Positions 5,466-5,836 of a stretch of 5,836 bases of DNA are shown one piece after another. Each line of letters opens with the position of its first letter. Position 1 is the stretch's first letter. Source of the DNA: Clostridiales bacterium (GTDB lineage: Bacteria; Bacillota; Clostridia; Oscillospirales; QAMX01); contig DUUG01000313.1 of the NCBI GenBank assembly GCA_012841675.1, positions 1 to 5,836 on the forward strand. Reading direction: 5' to 3'. Made by a program: the position numbers and the translations under genes. Below the pieces are notes generated by a model. That model was not told where the DNA came from. It saw nothing but the letters and a program-made list of their open reading frames with translations, and did no database searches.

Positions 5466-5836
5466 ATTCCTTCGGCGGCAGCAGAGTAAGGGCGCAACGA
5501 AGCCCATCTACCGCCGCGCTCATAATGCCGCCGGCATAGCCCGCTCCCTCGCCGCAGGGAATCAGCCCTTCGGCTTCGGGCGAAAACAGCATCTCATTCC
5601 GCAAAATGCGGACAGGGGATGAGGTGCGTGTTTCCGGTGCGGTTAAAACGGCGCCGGCATCGTCAAATCCTTTTAGTCGTTTGGCAAAAAACGGTATGGC
5701 CCAACGCAAAGTTTCCGCCGTTCCGGGCGGAAGAAATGTATCGAGTTTCATAAAGGAAACGCCCAAAGGATACGTGGGCATCACATTTTTCCAACCGGTT
5801 GAAGCGCGGTTTTTCAAAAAATCACCGACAAGCTGC
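5464..5836 (-). CDS. FAD-dependent dehydrogenase, COG2509 type (C-terminal part, cut by the right edge)
   Basis: About 123 C-terminal codons are visible; the reading frame stays open to the right edge, so the N-terminal Rossmann FAD-binding part lies outside the window. A TTG at 5817 is in frame but is only an internal codon, because the residues before it (QLVGDFLKN) continue the family pattern. Recognition rests on two conserved blocks: ETRTSSPVRILRNE, and the C-terminal FAD-contact segment GLIPCGEGAGYAGGI followed by SAAVDG. Both are hallmarks of the uncharacterised FAD-dependent dehydrogenases of COG2509 (HI0933/BaiN-like flavoproteins). The protein should be a soluble cytoplasmic flavoprotein; the substrate is not known for the family and nothing here reveals it. 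It ends in LLPPKE with a TAG stop that is part of the next gene's Shine-Dalgarno, so the two genes are very likely co-transcribed. Family assignment is firm, function is not. Confidence 0.9.
   Translation of the reverse strand, partial: QLVGDFLKNRASTGWKNVMPTYPLGVSFMKLDTFLPPGTAETLRWAIPFFAKRLKGFDDAGAVLTAPETRTSSPVRILRNEMLFSPEAEGLIPCGEGAGYAGGIMSAAVDGLRCALTLLPPKE

Overview
The window carries one compact gene array, all on the minus strand, so transcription runs from the right edge to the left. In that order the genes are: the C-terminal end of a COG2509-type FAD-dependent dehydrogenase (cut by the right edge), a DnaD/DnaB-family replication initiation protein, a DnaC/DnaI-type AAA+ helicase loader, valyl-tRNA synthetase (valS), and a small single-pass membrane protein of unknown function. 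Gaps between genes are 8, 18, 32 and 27 bases, each holding a Shine-Dalgarno sequence. I see no terminator or promoter between the genes, so they are probably one operon whose promoter lies beyond the right edge.

The organism is most likely a low-to-mid GC Gram-positive of the phylum Bacillota, class Clostridia (perhaps an Oscillospirales-type gut anaerobe). The reasons are the DnaD-domain protein next to a DnaI-like loader, a system confined to Bacillota; strong AGGAGG-type ribosome binding sites; roughly balanced base composition; and a zinc-binding ValRS. The genus cannot be told from the sequence alone.

Layout: 5464-5836 FAD protein (3' part); 4520-5455 DnaD/DnaB-like protein; 3509-4501 DnaI-like ATPase; 852-3476 valS; 261-824 membrane-anchored unknown; 1-260 non-coding. 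The two replication proteins should act together: the DnaD/DnaB-like scaffold remodels DNA and helps the AAA+ loader place the replicative helicase at the origin or at restarted forks. ValRS charges tRNA-Val and has no visible functional link to replication beyond co-transcription. No T-box leader precedes valS.

The left 260 bases have no convincing gene. They hold two long imperfect inverted repeats, one with a nested stem, an A/T-rich run, and at the very edge a possible Shine-Dalgarno plus ATG that may start another minus-strand gene. This stretch and the unknown membrane protein are the least explained parts. I see no mobile element, CRISPR array, tRNA, rRNA or defence system; most of the window is ordinary housekeeping sequence.
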